A DNA stretch of 64,000 bases from Lineus longissimus. Its lineage: Eukaryota > Nemertea > Pilidiophora > Heteronemertea > Lineidae. The notes beneath the pieces are model-generated. The model was not told the DNA's origin. It saw only the letters and a program-made list of their open reading frames with translations, and did not search any database. Each line of letters begins with the position of its first letter. Position 1 is the stretch's first letter. Positions 44,881-56,940 of this stretch are shown here, piece by piece. The translations under genes were made by a program, and so were the position numbers. The DNA is taken from assembly GCF_910592395.1 (NCBI RefSeq), contig NC_088319.1, positions 8,928,001-8,992,000 on the forward strand, in the 5' to 3' direction.

Positions 44881-46219
44881 AAGATATTTAGTTGGGGAAC
44901 AAGGGCCAAACATCACTTGCGTCTTGATCTCTTGCGATGCAAGACCGTTGTTTAAAGAGAACTCATCATTAGATTAGATCAGATTTATGGAATTTTGTGA
45001 GATCATTCAGGAGATTCCAGTATGCTCTTATGTAGACCAGGAGCAAGAGAAAGATTGGTTCAGGAGAATTTACATGTCATTGTAAAGGTAGGTGAATTGA
45101 GTTACTTCATCTTAATTCCGATTTGTTCTATTATATTATGTCTTTCAGTGCTTTGCCCAAGTATGGTCAAGATCTCCAGGCCCCATATCTCACTGCAACT
45201 CTCTTAAATTCACTCCATTTCTGATGCACCTGTTTTTATTTTACAATTGCTTAAAGGCGTAAATTTCATTACCGTATGAGTGTGACGGCATGGTGCTATG
45301 AAAATGATCCAAGATCACTGAATAGGATTTAAGTTGTGATTTCTTGTGACCCTTTCATTGATGATAATTACTCTCAGAGGCATGCATGTTCACACATTTT
45401 ACTGTCGAGGGAGAGCTTGTTTATCAGATGTTTCGGGAAGAAATGAGATAACTTTATTGTGTATTTTATCTATGAGCTAATTCACGTTAGTAAGATAAAT
45501 ATGTAACATTTAGGACTTAATGACTTGAAGCCAGTTTGGTTATCAAAGTAGTGATATTCCGTTGGTTATCTTTTTGTAGGAATAGAGGACCGTGTGATTG
45601 GTCAAAGGAAATAGACTGTGGAAAGGAGTATCCCACGTCTATGGTGAGTTTATTTCAGGAATTGTTCACACAATCTGAATATGGGCTCATTATCTTACAA
45701 ACTGATATTTGAGATGGCTTAGTATTAATTTCTAGGAAAGTTATGATTGTAATAATGATGCGATTATTATGATTTAAAGGTACTAAATGATTCGTGATTT
45801 GGATGCATTGATTCATGAGCCCATGAGGAAACTATGTTTAAGCATTGTTTAAGTCTTGTCTTGTGTTTAGATCAATAACTGATTGGAAGTGGAATTGACA
45901 TTAATTATGACTTGATATCAATGTTCATTATGTTCTAAGGTTATTTGTGCTGTGTAACTTTGACAGTGTTGAGTCACCAAGTAATTGATTTGAGATAGTT
46001 ATGTAGTAGAGTTTGCATAAGGTCTTAATTTTAATGTTTTACTCACAATCTGTGTTTTGTATTACAGGGATCGTAAGGTGACCTGTCATTGCCCTTTTCT
46101 TTCTTTTCTTTTTGTTCGGTTCTTTTGGTTGCGTGTGTAAACGTGTATATAACATGTTCCAGAATATGCTAGTTGAATAAATATACCATATCCGGAAAGA
46201 ATCTAGCCTTACTTTAATA
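44881..46219. other. No gene proven; splice-like signals present
   Basis: Candidate exon-like pieces exist on the plus strand (donor GTAGGTG at about 45087; TTTTTGTAG acceptor at 45580 with GTGAGT donor at 45647; acceptor TATTACAG at 46069; AATAAA at about 46177). The implied product is short and unrecognised (NRGPCDWSKEIDCGKEYPTS). It could be the 3' end of a host transcript or non-coding RNA. Confidence 0.3.
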
Positions 46220-46680
46220 CTGCTTGGCTATAGTAACCTCTCCTTCACTTCACAGCATTGTACACCTGATGCCAGCTGGTCCCGAATCAGTGACTCGCGC
46301 AAATCACCATAATTACAGTCTCCTAAGCTCAGTCACAAACTGATCTATTGTCTCATCACCACGTTGTACACGGCCTTTGAAGACATGCCATTCAAATGTC
46401 TAATTTTTCACGGGGTTACAGTGTGCGTGAAACTTCTCCATCTCTTTCTCTAGCTTCACTTCATCATCATCCACGTCCCACGTGAACGTGTTGCATACGG
46501 ATAGGCCTTCTAACCCAATTTGGTTCAACAGCAGCATGACCTTTCAGTGATCCGGCTTGTCGTCAAGCCCCGCCGCGACAAGAAATATCTCAAATTCTTG
46601 CCGAAAATGCTTCCATTGCTCGCTGACATTACCTTTCAACTGCAGTTTATTTGGCTTTCTAAAAGCACTCGAATTCATGG
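46220..46680 (-). pseudogene. Ty3/gypsy gag fragment with stops
   Basis: Read from ATG 46680: MNSSAFRKPNKLQLKGNVSE, then QWKHFRQEFEIFLVAAGLDD. After an in-frame TGA it continues KVMLLLNQIGLEGLSVCNTF, then after a TAG HVFKGRVQRGDETIDQFVTE, then GDLRESLIRDQLASGV after one shift. The motifs QRGDETIDQFVTELR and LRESLIRDQLASGV are typical of retrotransposon gag. No other part of that element is adjacent. Confidence 0.75.
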
Positions 46681-46769
46681 CGAATTTGGATTATTTTCTG
46701 ACACCATATAACATACAACAACACACAAGATGGATTCCATAACAAAGGCACTTAATTCTTGGAGCTGTA

Positions 46770-49700
46770 GGGGAGTGGGGGGCACAATGAGACACAAAAA
46801 ATTATTTATGCCATAGAGCCTTGGTGGATAGAAGGCTACTGCTCTAACTTCTATCCTGGGAATCTACTGCCCTCCTTATACATACCGGGACATAAAAGAA
46901 TGGGGAAATCAAATACCATGTGGCATTAGAGCACTTTGAAAAAAACATTTTTTGTCTCATTGTACCTCAGGGGTATGGGGCACTTTGAGACGATGGGTGG
47001 GGCACAATGGGACACCAGTTATATATACATGTTCAAAGAAGATTTTTCATGGGGCTCAATGCTATGAAGTGGAAAATTAATAAAGTAATGATGGAAATTG
47101 AACAAGTCTATATCAGAACAGGCTGAGAAATTGCTTTTATTGAATCAAATTATATCGTAAATCGACCAATTAGCAGGAACCTTTCAACTAGCACAATGGG
47201 CCAAATGAACTGGTGTTTGGGGCAACAGGTATTTCATGAATCTGTCAACGGAGGTCAATGTAGCCCAAACTGGACTTCAAATGAGTATTGAGAAAGTTGC
47301 CTCTTAGTACTGCCAAACCATGTTGGTCGTGGCAAAATCATCTTAATGACATCCTCATTGGCTATTTCTATTTTAGGGACAGGGGGCATTACAAACTTTC
47401 CAACCATTTTTTGGCTTCGTTTGAGAAAGCTTATCTCATAATCCCCAGATTTATCTTTTTCTCTAAGAACCTTTCCTATGTAATGGACTTTCTTCTTCTT
47501 TTCTGTTGTGTATTCGGTAAGCACATAGTCTCCTTCAGTGGCTTCACCTTCGAAATCATCAGCAGGATTGAACACCTGGATAACATCCTCATCATTGTCA
47601 TCAGTGTCCTGAAGGATTGACTCTTCATCTTTGTCTGTGTCTGATGAAGATTCAGAATTAACAACATTTTGTTCATCATGCGGTCTCCGTTTTGCAGGGG
47701 GCTGCTTCTTCTGGGTCTTTTTCCTCTTCTGAGAACTGCCTGTAGCTGTCTTCTTTAAAGCTATGGCTGTCCTTTCTGGGGTGTCAGTGGCAATTATGCG
47801 TTTTCCTTTGGTTCTACCCTTGGACTTTTCCTTTCTCATCGGAGCTTTTGGAAAACCTCTGAAGGATCCTGGGGATAGACATCTTTGAACACTAGGAGTT
47901 GATGACATGGAGGTACCTTGCTCAGGTTCGATTTCTTTAGCTGGAGTCTTGGAGGTGCTTGTATGAGGTTGGGCTTCTTCGGCGGGAGTTGGAAGCTCTT
48001 CTTCATCAGATGTGGCTTCAGGTAGTGGTCTGTCAGTGACTGCACAGCCGAGGAAATCTGCCTCTGTAAAGTCAGCTTCATCAAAAGGGTAAATACCACT
48101 CTTGCGGAATCCAGCAGTTATGTTGGAAGGAGTCATGGCCTTTTCATGAGCAATGCCAACACAATAGGCAATTTCATAGATCGAGATTGGTTTTCCTGGA
48201 TTTTGCATCATCCAAGAATCCATGGCTTGGCTGCAGTAGGTTTTAAAGGGTTTGAAAATCCCAACATCAAGTGGCTGCATTTTATTGCTGCTGTGAGGTG
48301 GGAGGGTGAGAATAGTAACACCATTCTCCTTAGCTTTATCAATAACCTGAAGTGACAAATGGCTTTCATGATTGTCATAAATTAGCAAAGACGGATTGTC
48401 CTTAGAGCTGTTTGTATGATGGATATAATGATCCATTACCTCAGAGAATAACTCCGAGTTCATCCGACCAGACTTATTGGCCAGTCCAAGGGTCCCTGTG
48501 GGGGCATCGTGGCGCATGTGCTCATTAAAATGCACACGGGGGAAAATCATTGCTGGTGGGATGGAGTTTCCTGAAGCACTAACTGTGCAGCATGTAGTTG
48601 TCAAGTCCCTGGTGCACTTGCTGACTTGTTTGACGCCTTTCTCTGCAAATATCTTTGATGGGTTGTGGACCGTAGTAGTTCCTGTCTCATCAAGATTGAA
48701 GATGCGTGTGCTTTCAGCAAACTTGGGTTCTCTTTGCATGATTGCCTTCAGATTGCTGAAGAAGACTGCAACATTATGAGGATTGAATGATGTTGCCCTT
48801 GAGAGACTACAGCCTTCTGGAGAGCGTAGAGAGAGGCGTGGGTGCCTTTTCATAAAGCCCTTGTACCACTCGATTCCAGCAGCCTCTTCATTTGCCCACT
48901 TTGGTGGACAAGGTATGGTATTAACCTTGGCCATTTCGAATGCAAGACGCCTACATTCAAGGCTGGTGAGCCCATAGAACATCCTCGAGGCTGTCACAAG
49001 GTACTCCGCTAGCGAATTCTCTTGCTCTTCACTGAAGATCTTTCGGCAGTCGTAATATGGCCTCATTCTGATCATTTCCTCAGGATGTTCTTTTTTGTTC
49101 TTGACATACCTAAAATGGAAAATAGGTAACCTTGGCATTGGGTTCCCTCCGCTACATAGCAGCAGCAACAAGTGATTGATATTTTAAAAGCCTGACCTAG
49201 GCCTTATTTAGCAAATCTTTTGCTTTAAAAAGTCAGCTTTAATCCATCACCCCACACACACACGATAGCCTAGCCTAGCCCTTCTGCTACATTTCGTACC
49301 TAGCCAATGTCTGAAATGAAACTTTCATTTGATCAGCTGCTTTTCTCAGGCTCAAACCATTCTCCACAAGTGCAACAGCTTCCCTCATTGTGTCCTCCTC
49401 GAAGGTTCCTCTTGTGGTTTTTCTCGGGCGGTTCCTCATACTTATTATTAGGCTACAAAACAAAAATATACCAATCAATGTAATTGCTCCATTCCTAGGC
49501 CAAATTACCTAACTAACTAACTCACTAACTAACTATATTTTTTTTAGAGATATTTGGCCATTCCGAAACAATTTTAAACATGCTAATTAATAATTAATTT
49601 ACATTGGGTTACATTGAGACAGCCTGGGGCACAATGAGACAGTGTATCAATGTGCTCCAAAGCCAACTGTCTCAATGTACCCCAACCACATGTTTACATG

Positions 49701-50032
49701 CAACATGGCCGTGCACAAAAATACATGCCAACACTAGCAAAACTTTGTTCTGCCTTTGTGGAGATTACCTTCAGGCTTTTAGCCAATATGAAAAACTCTG
49801 CCTAGGCCTTATGATTTATTTTGGATTTTGGTCGACATGTGTGGCGAAAATTTTACTTTGGGGTGAACATAATTGACTACTTAGAAGCATGTCATGTCCA
49901 AATGCAGTGCTGAAGAGGAGAGGTCAGGTGGTTCTCCCTTTACACTGTAAATGGCAGCACTCTCTTCCCTCTAGTTGTGGTAGTTATAGCAGGTGTCTCA
50001 TTGTGCCCCTTGTCTCACTGTGCCACTCCCCC
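46770..50032 (-). mobile_element. Tigger/pogo DNA transposon, apparently complete
   Basis: Inverted termini are GGGGAGTGGGGGGCACAATG (46770) and, reverse-complemented at the right, GGGGGAGTGGCACAGTGAGA (to 50032). GGCACAATGAGACA-type words recur inside both ends (for example 46779, 46960-47015, 49607-49680 and 49990-50020). TA precedes the left end. The right flank reads CA, so the duplication is not perfect or the end is off by a base. The only gene is the two-exon transposase on the minus strand. Confidence 0.8.
47255..49439 (-). CDS. Tigger/pogo-type DDE_1 transposase, two exons, no visible lesion
   Basis: Exon 1 is 49439-49300 (MRNRPRKTTRGTFEEDTMRE, then AVALVENGLSLRKAADQMKV), a pipsqueak-type helix-turn-helix. 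It ends AG|GTACGA. Exon 2 is 49109-47255 after CCATTTTAG, restoring an Arg codon and reading YVKNKKEHPEEMIRMRPYYD. A CENP-B-like second HTH (GIEWYKGFMKRHPRLSLRSP) is followed by the catalytic core: IFNLDETG, LLIYDNHESHLS and MQPLDVGIFKPF. This gives three acidic residues spaced as DD35D (residue numbers 161, 266 and 302 in the uninterrupted exon 2 frame). The C-terminal part is Lys/Ser-rich with an acidic stretch. The spliced product would be about 664 residues. It excises and integrates the element at TA sites in the nucleus. No stop or shift interrupts it. Confidence 0.88.
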
Positions 50033-50118
50033 ACGTGTAACGAGCAGAATGACCTAATACCGGCAGTTTTCTATTCAATTTGACACACACAATAGCCAGC
50101 AAAGTTACTGCCAACTTA

Positions 50119-51158
50119 GGGATCACGTCCAAAGTCCGCACGCGAATATTCGCTGCGCGAATCAGGGCGAAAATTCGCCTGGTCGAATATCGCCACACTC
50201 GTTCGCCTCCAAATCGCTCCCTGCTTCGGCGATTCTATTATGATCAGGCGAAAATTCAGACTGAATAAAAATCGCAGGCGAAAATAATAATCGCGCCTAA
50301 TTCGCTCTCACCAACCATCGGAACGAAGGGAATATTAGAGGCCTATATGTGTTGTAGTATGCGTTTTCCGACATCAGCTGATAGCAGACCGAACAAAAAC
50401 ACAAACTGGAATTCCCGGTCAACCTGACTGCAGTAATCATATACATCACATCTATCCACGAGGAGCTACACAAATTTGGCACAGAGGTTTGAGGTTCTTA
50501 GTATTATGGTATGTATTCCGAAGGATTGTGACGGAATGTACCGAATCATACAGCTAATCATAGTTAGGCTTATGTTTCCGAGTCTCAGCCAACCAATCAA
50601 GATCGTTGTAGTATCCGGTTATCCTAAACAGCGTCCACCAGCGCCCACCAGCGTTCACCAGGTTTTAAAGTCGGGTATAAAGTCATCAAAATAAAATTTT
50701 GTGGCCAAAACGTAATATGTACACCATACAAAATACATTTCCTGAAGATTTCATGCTTATTTCGTTTATGACCATCAGATTTTACTTTGATGGCTTTAAT
50801 GTATGTATGTATGTGTTTAAACCTGGTGGACGCTGTCTAGTATGACCCGATTTGTTTACGTGACTGCACTTTTCCGCCAATAAAACAAGACGAAAGTCGT
50901 TGCAAAATCGTTCCGAATATCGGACAAGCATGCAAGAGCCACCAATTTCGTAAAATCGCTCCATTATCGCCTGGAGCGATTTTTGGGGCGAAATCGAAGA
51001 ATTGGCGCGATTGTGGGCGAATTTCGCATCTGACATTCCGGCGATTTCATATTATCGTCTCACATTCGCCGGTCGATTTTCGGACAGATTTCGCAGGCGA
51101 AATACTGTAGGGTGAATTTCGCCGGCGAATATCGCGTGCGGACTTTGGACGTGATCCC
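50119..51158. mobile_element. Non-autonomous Harbinger-type element (TTA duplication)
   Basis: Perfect termini GGGATCACGTCCAAAGTCCG at 50119 and its reverse complement ending 51158 are flanked by TTA at 50116-50118 and 51159-51161, the usual 3-bp PIF/Harbinger target. Both subterminal zones (50135-50300 and 50930-51140) are packed with GCGAA/TTCGC words, such as GCGAATATTCGC and GGCGAAAATTCGCC. An inner pair of shorter inverted words (CCACCAGCGTTCACCAGG at 50647 against CCTGGTGGACGCTG at 50822) also occurs. No ORF of note. Confidence 0.85.
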
Positions 51159-51539
51159 TTATATCAGGGTCTTAACTATTTGATGAATGATATCCTTCCC
51201 GTTTTATGAGTAAAAAGGCTCAATGTTTACAAGTCAAAATGCAAGTTCACCCCGCTTGACGAAAATGGCGGGATTTCCTCTTATGACGTCACTACCTGTC
51301 AGATGAACAATAGGGGGCACTGTTTTATGAGAGTTGTGTATAGGCATGGCACTGGGGTGGCAGTTACCGCATGGCTGTCGATTTTGCCTTGAGTTGATGG
51401 CATCAATATTCGTCCTGGCAGTTGTCCCCGAGTCATGTGTGAGTGCTGAAGTTATACTCTTATGACCAGCAATTATGGCCTCATACTTGCAGCCCTCAGC
51501 AACAGCAGCAGCTAGAGTGATACTGCTGATGGTTTTGCC
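51159..51539. other. No gene recognised
   Basis: Short flank between the Harbinger MITE and the gag fragment; nothing supported. Confidence 0.4.
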
Positions 51540-51908
51540 CTAGAGAAAGTTCTGATAGTCCAAGATCGGTGTGCTAGCAGTTATCAATTCTATAATCCTC
51601 TCCTCTAATTCACATTTCGTGTCAAAACCACACTCGTTAGCTAAGGCACATGTCCTATTAACAAAGTCATCGAGGGTTTCATCCTTCTTTTGCAGATAGT
51701 TCCGTAGCTGGAGCCTCTTCACTCGAGGATTGACTGCTATGCGTAGCTGATCTTGAAGAAGTGCCCAAAGATTGCCTGGATCTTTCTTATGACCTGATAA
51801 TCCACTGGCATTCAGATGCCGCAGGCCTTCATCGTCCACGCCCCTTAAAACCTTTAGAGCTTGCTTCAGTTTGTCTGTTATCTCTTCATCTTCCAAGAAT
51901 ATCTCCAT
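51540..51908 (-). pseudogene. Retrotransposon gag fragment (122 codons)
   Basis: Open minus-strand frame with KDPGNLWALLQDQLRIAVNP, LQLRNYLQKKDETLDDFVNR and ECGFDTKCELEERIIELITA. The pattern DETLDDFVNR...C followed by LEERIIELI is the retrotransposon gag (capsid-like) motif. It differs from the gag at 46.2-46.7 kb. No protease or RT follows. Confidence 0.65.
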
Positions 51909-52500
51909 ATTCTGTCAAAATAACTTGAAAGATTCTGACTGGTCCGATTTGGACCAGTCCATTTGTGGTATCTTCCCACTAATGTCTTGAATAATGTTGT
52001 ATTTACTTATAACGTACTTAGGTCTCTAAATGATACAGGTCAGCGGTTCTGGTTCACTGTTGATCAGCCACAGTAGTTCCGCCGGAATCGTTCTGGTATT
52101 TATAGTAAGCCTTGCCAGTGCAGTATTGATGTACAGCGGCAGCGCTATGCCTTGGGATTCATCGATTCGGCAGATCACCAAGTGGCCGTGCGTGCTTTCG
52201 AAGGGCGTTTACCAGCAGGCATGTGCTCATATATCGTATAATACTTGATTATCGTGTTCTACAGTTTATATTTGATAGCTTTACCGCTGCCACCATGTTG
52301 TATTATGGATTTTCGATGAGGTAAACTAACATCTAGTGGTACTTTATTGTTGATACTAAATATTACAGAACGGCCATCTTTCCAACCCCCAGTCACATGA
52401 CGGATATCACAACAGGCACTTTAATGTTATTAGTGTGACGATGTATGAGATAACTGACTTTGGCATGAACATTTTAAGATTATATTACCCAAGAGGCCCT
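51909..52500. other. No gene recognised
   Basis: Nothing supported. 51909-52020 could be upstream sequence of the gag fragment. Confidence 0.4.
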
Positions 52501-52519
52501 GAAATTGCATGCATGTCGC

Positions 52520-53150
52520 CCGTTGTCTGTATTCTGTTTCAAACACAGTGGCACGTTTCTTAACCACTATAGCAATGAACTTTAGACTTTGTGCAAAGGA
52601 CCCCCCAGGTCAGGTGACCTCTAACACTGAATTTCAGTCTGATCGGATTCTTGACTTGGAAACCTAAAAACTATGATATCTCTCTTATAAGTGACTCGTT
52701 TTTGTTAACATCTTTATGGTTGGTTCTCCAAGCAAGGATACATCACATATCATATGGGTTTTTGATTAAACCTAATTTTCAAGGTCACAGAGGTCAAATG
52801 GGGTAAATTGGCCATTTGAGTGTAACAATGGCACGTTTCTTAACCACTTATGCTATGAACTTGAAACTAAGTACACATGATCTCCTATGTCGGATAACTT
52901 CTGACGCCGAAATTAGGTTCGATCTGATTTTTGACTCGGCCGCCAGGGGCCAAAACTCAAAAGGTAGAAAGTGCAATATCGTGCTTATAAGTGACTTGTT
53001 TTCAATAATATTTTTATGGTAGGAGCAAGGATACTTCACATGTCATACTGACTTTGATTTAACTATACATGTAGCATGTTTCTTAACCAGGATGAATTCC
53101 TAACCACCAAATATCTATACGGTGAGCACAATGGCCCTTGGCCATTTCAT
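52520..53150. repeat. Half-site repeat, truncated copy
   Basis: Shares GTGGCACGTTTCTTAACCACT and TTTGATTAAACCTAATTTTC, then AAGGTCACAGAGGTCAAATG (AGGTCA pair 52782-52796), and ends GGTGAGCACAATGGCCCTTG then GCCATTTCATTT at about 53148. Same orientation as copy 1. Confidence 0.7.
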
Positions 53151-53949
53151 TTAGAAGAGGTATCGGGCTCTAGCAGGACTGCCTGGAGTTTACTGTATTC
53201 ATGATGATAGTTTTTTCTGTGGTTTCGGAGACACTGATGAATTGCGTTTCCGATGGGAACCCACCCATCAAGAATGAACCTTCTAGGTCAAGTGGTTAAG
53301 AAATGTGTCACTCTTTTGTCAAAAGTCAATGACTGATGACACGGTATCATATAAGCTCCCCTGGAAAGGTGGGCTAAAAATGTGGAGCTGACCGAGTTTT
53401 ATGTTTTGAAAAGAAACTAACTTATGCTATGAAGCACTTTATTTGATAAAAGACAATCATTGCTGTTTAAAAATCATGTTGCATATGCTTAAGAAAAATG
53501 TTGCATATGAAAAATGAAGATTGCAGTCATTTATCTTGTAACGATGTTGCATATGCTTTAGAAAGACGAAGATTGCAATCATTTATCTTGTGACAAAGGT
53601 TTTGCGACTGATATAGTGAAAAATTGATAAGTTTTTCCAACAACCCATCATCTATGTAACAGAAATATATGGCTGGCAAGGGTTGCATTACCAAAAGTAC
53701 GGTCAAAACGCATTTGAAACTATGCATCTGGACTTCTAATGCCTGCATTTCACATGGGGATGAATGGGGTAACCCATGACTAGGTGGTGGAAAATAGTAA
53801 ATTTAGCAAATTTCATGGTTTTTCATGATTCTCGTATCCTACATTCATTTCTGTCTTTTTTATTAAAATAAATGAATCAAAACAATCCAGACTATTGATG
53901 TTTTTGTTTATTTTATATATCTTTATCAATATCCCACCAAGACATTGCT
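53151..53949. other. No gene; short direct repeats near 53470-53600
   Basis: GTTGCATATGCTT occurs three times and GAAGATTGCA(G/A)TCATTTATC twice within 53465-53600. The rest is unremarkable DNA before the LINE. Confidence 0.45.
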
Positions 53950-56940
53950 GTGCCTAACTTTAAAGATGTGTTCAGAAAGGACCTCACTGCTGCAAGTGGA
54001 GGCGTCTGTCTTCAACTGTCCGACAACCTCATCGGCGAACGTCTCGACCATCTAGAACAACCAGACCTTGAACTCCTCTGGGTTAAAGTAACGCACCAAA
54101 CGGACCACTTAATCATCGGCGTGGGCTACAGAAACCCTGTTCTTCCGGTCGCCTACTGGGACAAACTTCTCGCAAAAGTCTCAAATGTTGTCGGTATATA
54201 TGGGCAACAGAAGATTATGCTTGTTGGAGACCTTAACCAAGACTTACTCAACAACAACCCGTGTCACCTCTCCCGCTTGATCGACCCTCTCAATATGCAC
54301 CAACTAGTCAACGAACCAACTCACTACACCTCCCATAGTGAGTCCCTGATTGACCCAATAATAGTAGGACAGCCGGACATTTTCTCAGATGTAAACGTCC
54401 TTCCTCAGGGATTGAGTAACCATTGTCCCGTCGTAGTTGACATACTGAAAACAATCCCAAAATTCGCTTTCAAACGACCGATCTGGCAGATCAGCAAAGC
54501 AAACTGGAACAACCTCAAACACGAAGTGTCTCACGTTGACTGGGACGACCAGCTAAACACAGCCAACCTCAACACTGCGATAGAAACTTTACAACTATTC
54601 TACTTGAAGCAAGCAAAAGACACATCCCTTACAAACGGATCAAATTCTCCTCAACCGGCAAAAAATGGATAACGGCTGAAATCAAACTGGAAATGGACAA
54701 AAGAAATGCGCTTTTTATGAATGCAAAAGAAACCGGAGCTCTACTCGACTATAACACCTTCAAAAAACAACGCAACCACGTCATATCATTAATCAAGAAG
54801 GCAAAAAGTACCCACCTATCATCGATAGCTGACAAGTTGAAGAATGGCAAGAACGACAAGGATTGAGTAACCATTGGTACAAGGATGGAAACTTGCCAAA
54901 AGTGTCTGCGGTCTAGGTAAAGAAAACAAAACCCCATCCCTGAACGTCAACGGCATATCCATTGACGACTCTACAACCAAAGCCAATATCCTAAACTCAC
55001 ACTTTGCCGACATATGTAATGTCGATGAATCGAATATACCAACGCAAGAAGATCTCCCTAACATTACGAATGACGAGCTAAACCACATCATCATCTCTGA
55101 ACAGGACCTCGCTGATCAAATTTCCTTGATGGACACGAACAAAGCCACCGGCCCTGACGGCATCAGCCCACGCATTGTCCACTCATTGAAACTGCAGTTG
55201 ACTAAACCACTCCATATTCTATTCAACCGATCTCTAGATGAAAACACTTTCCCAGATCAATGGAAAAAAGCAAACATTACTCCAATCTTCAAAAAAGGCG
55301 ACAGGCACGACAAAAGCAACTATAGACCAATATCTCTTCTCAGCGTCATTGGCAAACTATTTGAAAAATTAGTCCACAAACATGTCTACAATCATACCCG
55401 CTCTCTCATCTCAAAAAATCAGGGTTCCTGGCAAATCACTCTGCAGTCACCCAGCTCCTTGAAATCAACCACCATATTCTCACGGACCTTGATGATAGAA
55501 AAGAAGTATTCTGTCTTTTTTGCGACATAGCCAAGGCATTTGACAAAACTACCCACAAGGGCATCGTATCCAAGCTTCACCAATTTGGCATTCGGGGAAA
55601 ACTCCTATCCTGGTTCACAAGCTACCTACAAAACAGACAGCAAATGGTAGTGATCGATGGAAAAACCTCAGAGTGGCTACAGATCCATGCCGGTGTCCCC
55701 CAGGGATCAGTCCTCGGCCCCCTCGTGTTCCTGATTTACATAAATGACGTAACGGAAGAAACCGATGGCAGTACGAAACTCTTTGCCGACGACACATCAC
55801 ACATAGTATCATCAGTAGACCTCCCAGCATGCACACCAGAAATCCAACAGGACATAAACAATATATCTGCATGGGCTACCAAATGGGCCATAACATACAA
55901 CCCCACGAAAACAGTTTATATGGTCACGAGCAGACGAATATTACCATCAGAAATCCGCTGTCACCTTAACAACACAGAAATTGAAAAAGTTCATAACCAT
56001 AAACATCTCGGATTGATATTCAACGACAAAGCATCCTGGGACGACCACATCCAATCGATCGTATCGACTGCAAACCGCAGACTTGGCGTACTTCAAAACC
56101 TACAAATTAGATAAACAAACACTGTTAATCCTCTACAAGACCTTTGTCAGAAGTAAACTCGAGTACGCAGATGCAGTCTGGGACGGTCTACCACAGCACC
56201 TAGCCGCCAAAATCGAGAAGACACAAGCAAATGCAATGCGTCATTGCATCACAGGACTAACCGTCAGCTCTCACCACCGCGATCTTTATAGAGAAACGGG
56301 TTTACTACCACTCGAAAAGTGCAGAAAATTCAACCGACTTGTGATGTTCTACAAAATCCTGACGGGGCTTGCTCCTCCGTACCTCAAAGATTTCATCCCA
56401 GAGTTAGCAGCCAATAGACACAATCACAACACTCGCACAACAGCAAACAACGCCATAACCCCTTTTCAGTGCCGCACAAACAGTCTATACTCAAGCTATT
56501 TCCCCTCTACAATCCGCGACTGGAATGCTTTAAATATAACAGTTCGTAACAAGCCAACCCTTAGTTCTTTCTAATCCTCTTTATCAAAACTTCCGGAATT
56601 CTCTAGCAAACCCTCTCCTTCCTGGCTTCACATCGGCCCTCGCCCACTTAACATCATTCTTGCACGCATAAGAAATAAATATAGCGGACTCAACGCAGAC
56701 CTTTTTCTAAACCACGTTTCTGATCACCCCACATGCCCTCTTTGTCGCATGGATGTCCCGAAAACTACTTCACACTTTCTACTTATATGTCCCAACTACG
56801 ATAACCCGCGTCATTCTCTAATAGCAAATACCCTCCAAATAATACAACGCCACAATATAACTATGACTTCAAACATCCTGCTCAACGGACACCTCACCCT
56901 CTTGGACAGCGAAAATTCTATTCAGTAATAAAATCTACAT
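53950..56940 (+). pseudogene. Non-LTR retrotransposon (LINE) ORF2 with several frameshifts
   Basis: Endonuclease part, 53950-54672: KIMLVGDLNQDLLNNN (GDxN), ESLIDPIIVG and LSNHCPVVVD (SNH). RT part, 54874-56114: NKATGPDGISPRIVHSLKLQ, FKKGDRHDKSNYRPISLLSV, VPQGSVLGPLVFLIYINDV and KLFADDTSHI (the catalytic FADD). Thumb part, 56083-56574: ANAMRHCITGLTVSSHHRDL and PSTIRDWNAL. A final segment in another frame (about 56600-56940) has CPLCRMDVPKTTSHFLLICP, a C-x2-C...H-x4-C zinc-knuckle-like end. Frame changes at about 54665, 54865, 55440 and 56090 and a stop near 56572 make it inactive. The 5' end and N-terminal EN residues are missing. Confidence 0.88.

Noticed and set aside
44881-46219. A host gene with three small exons
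   Set aside because: Splice-like signals exist, but the product is tiny and unrecognised and phases are not convincing, so it was kept as unassigned sequence.
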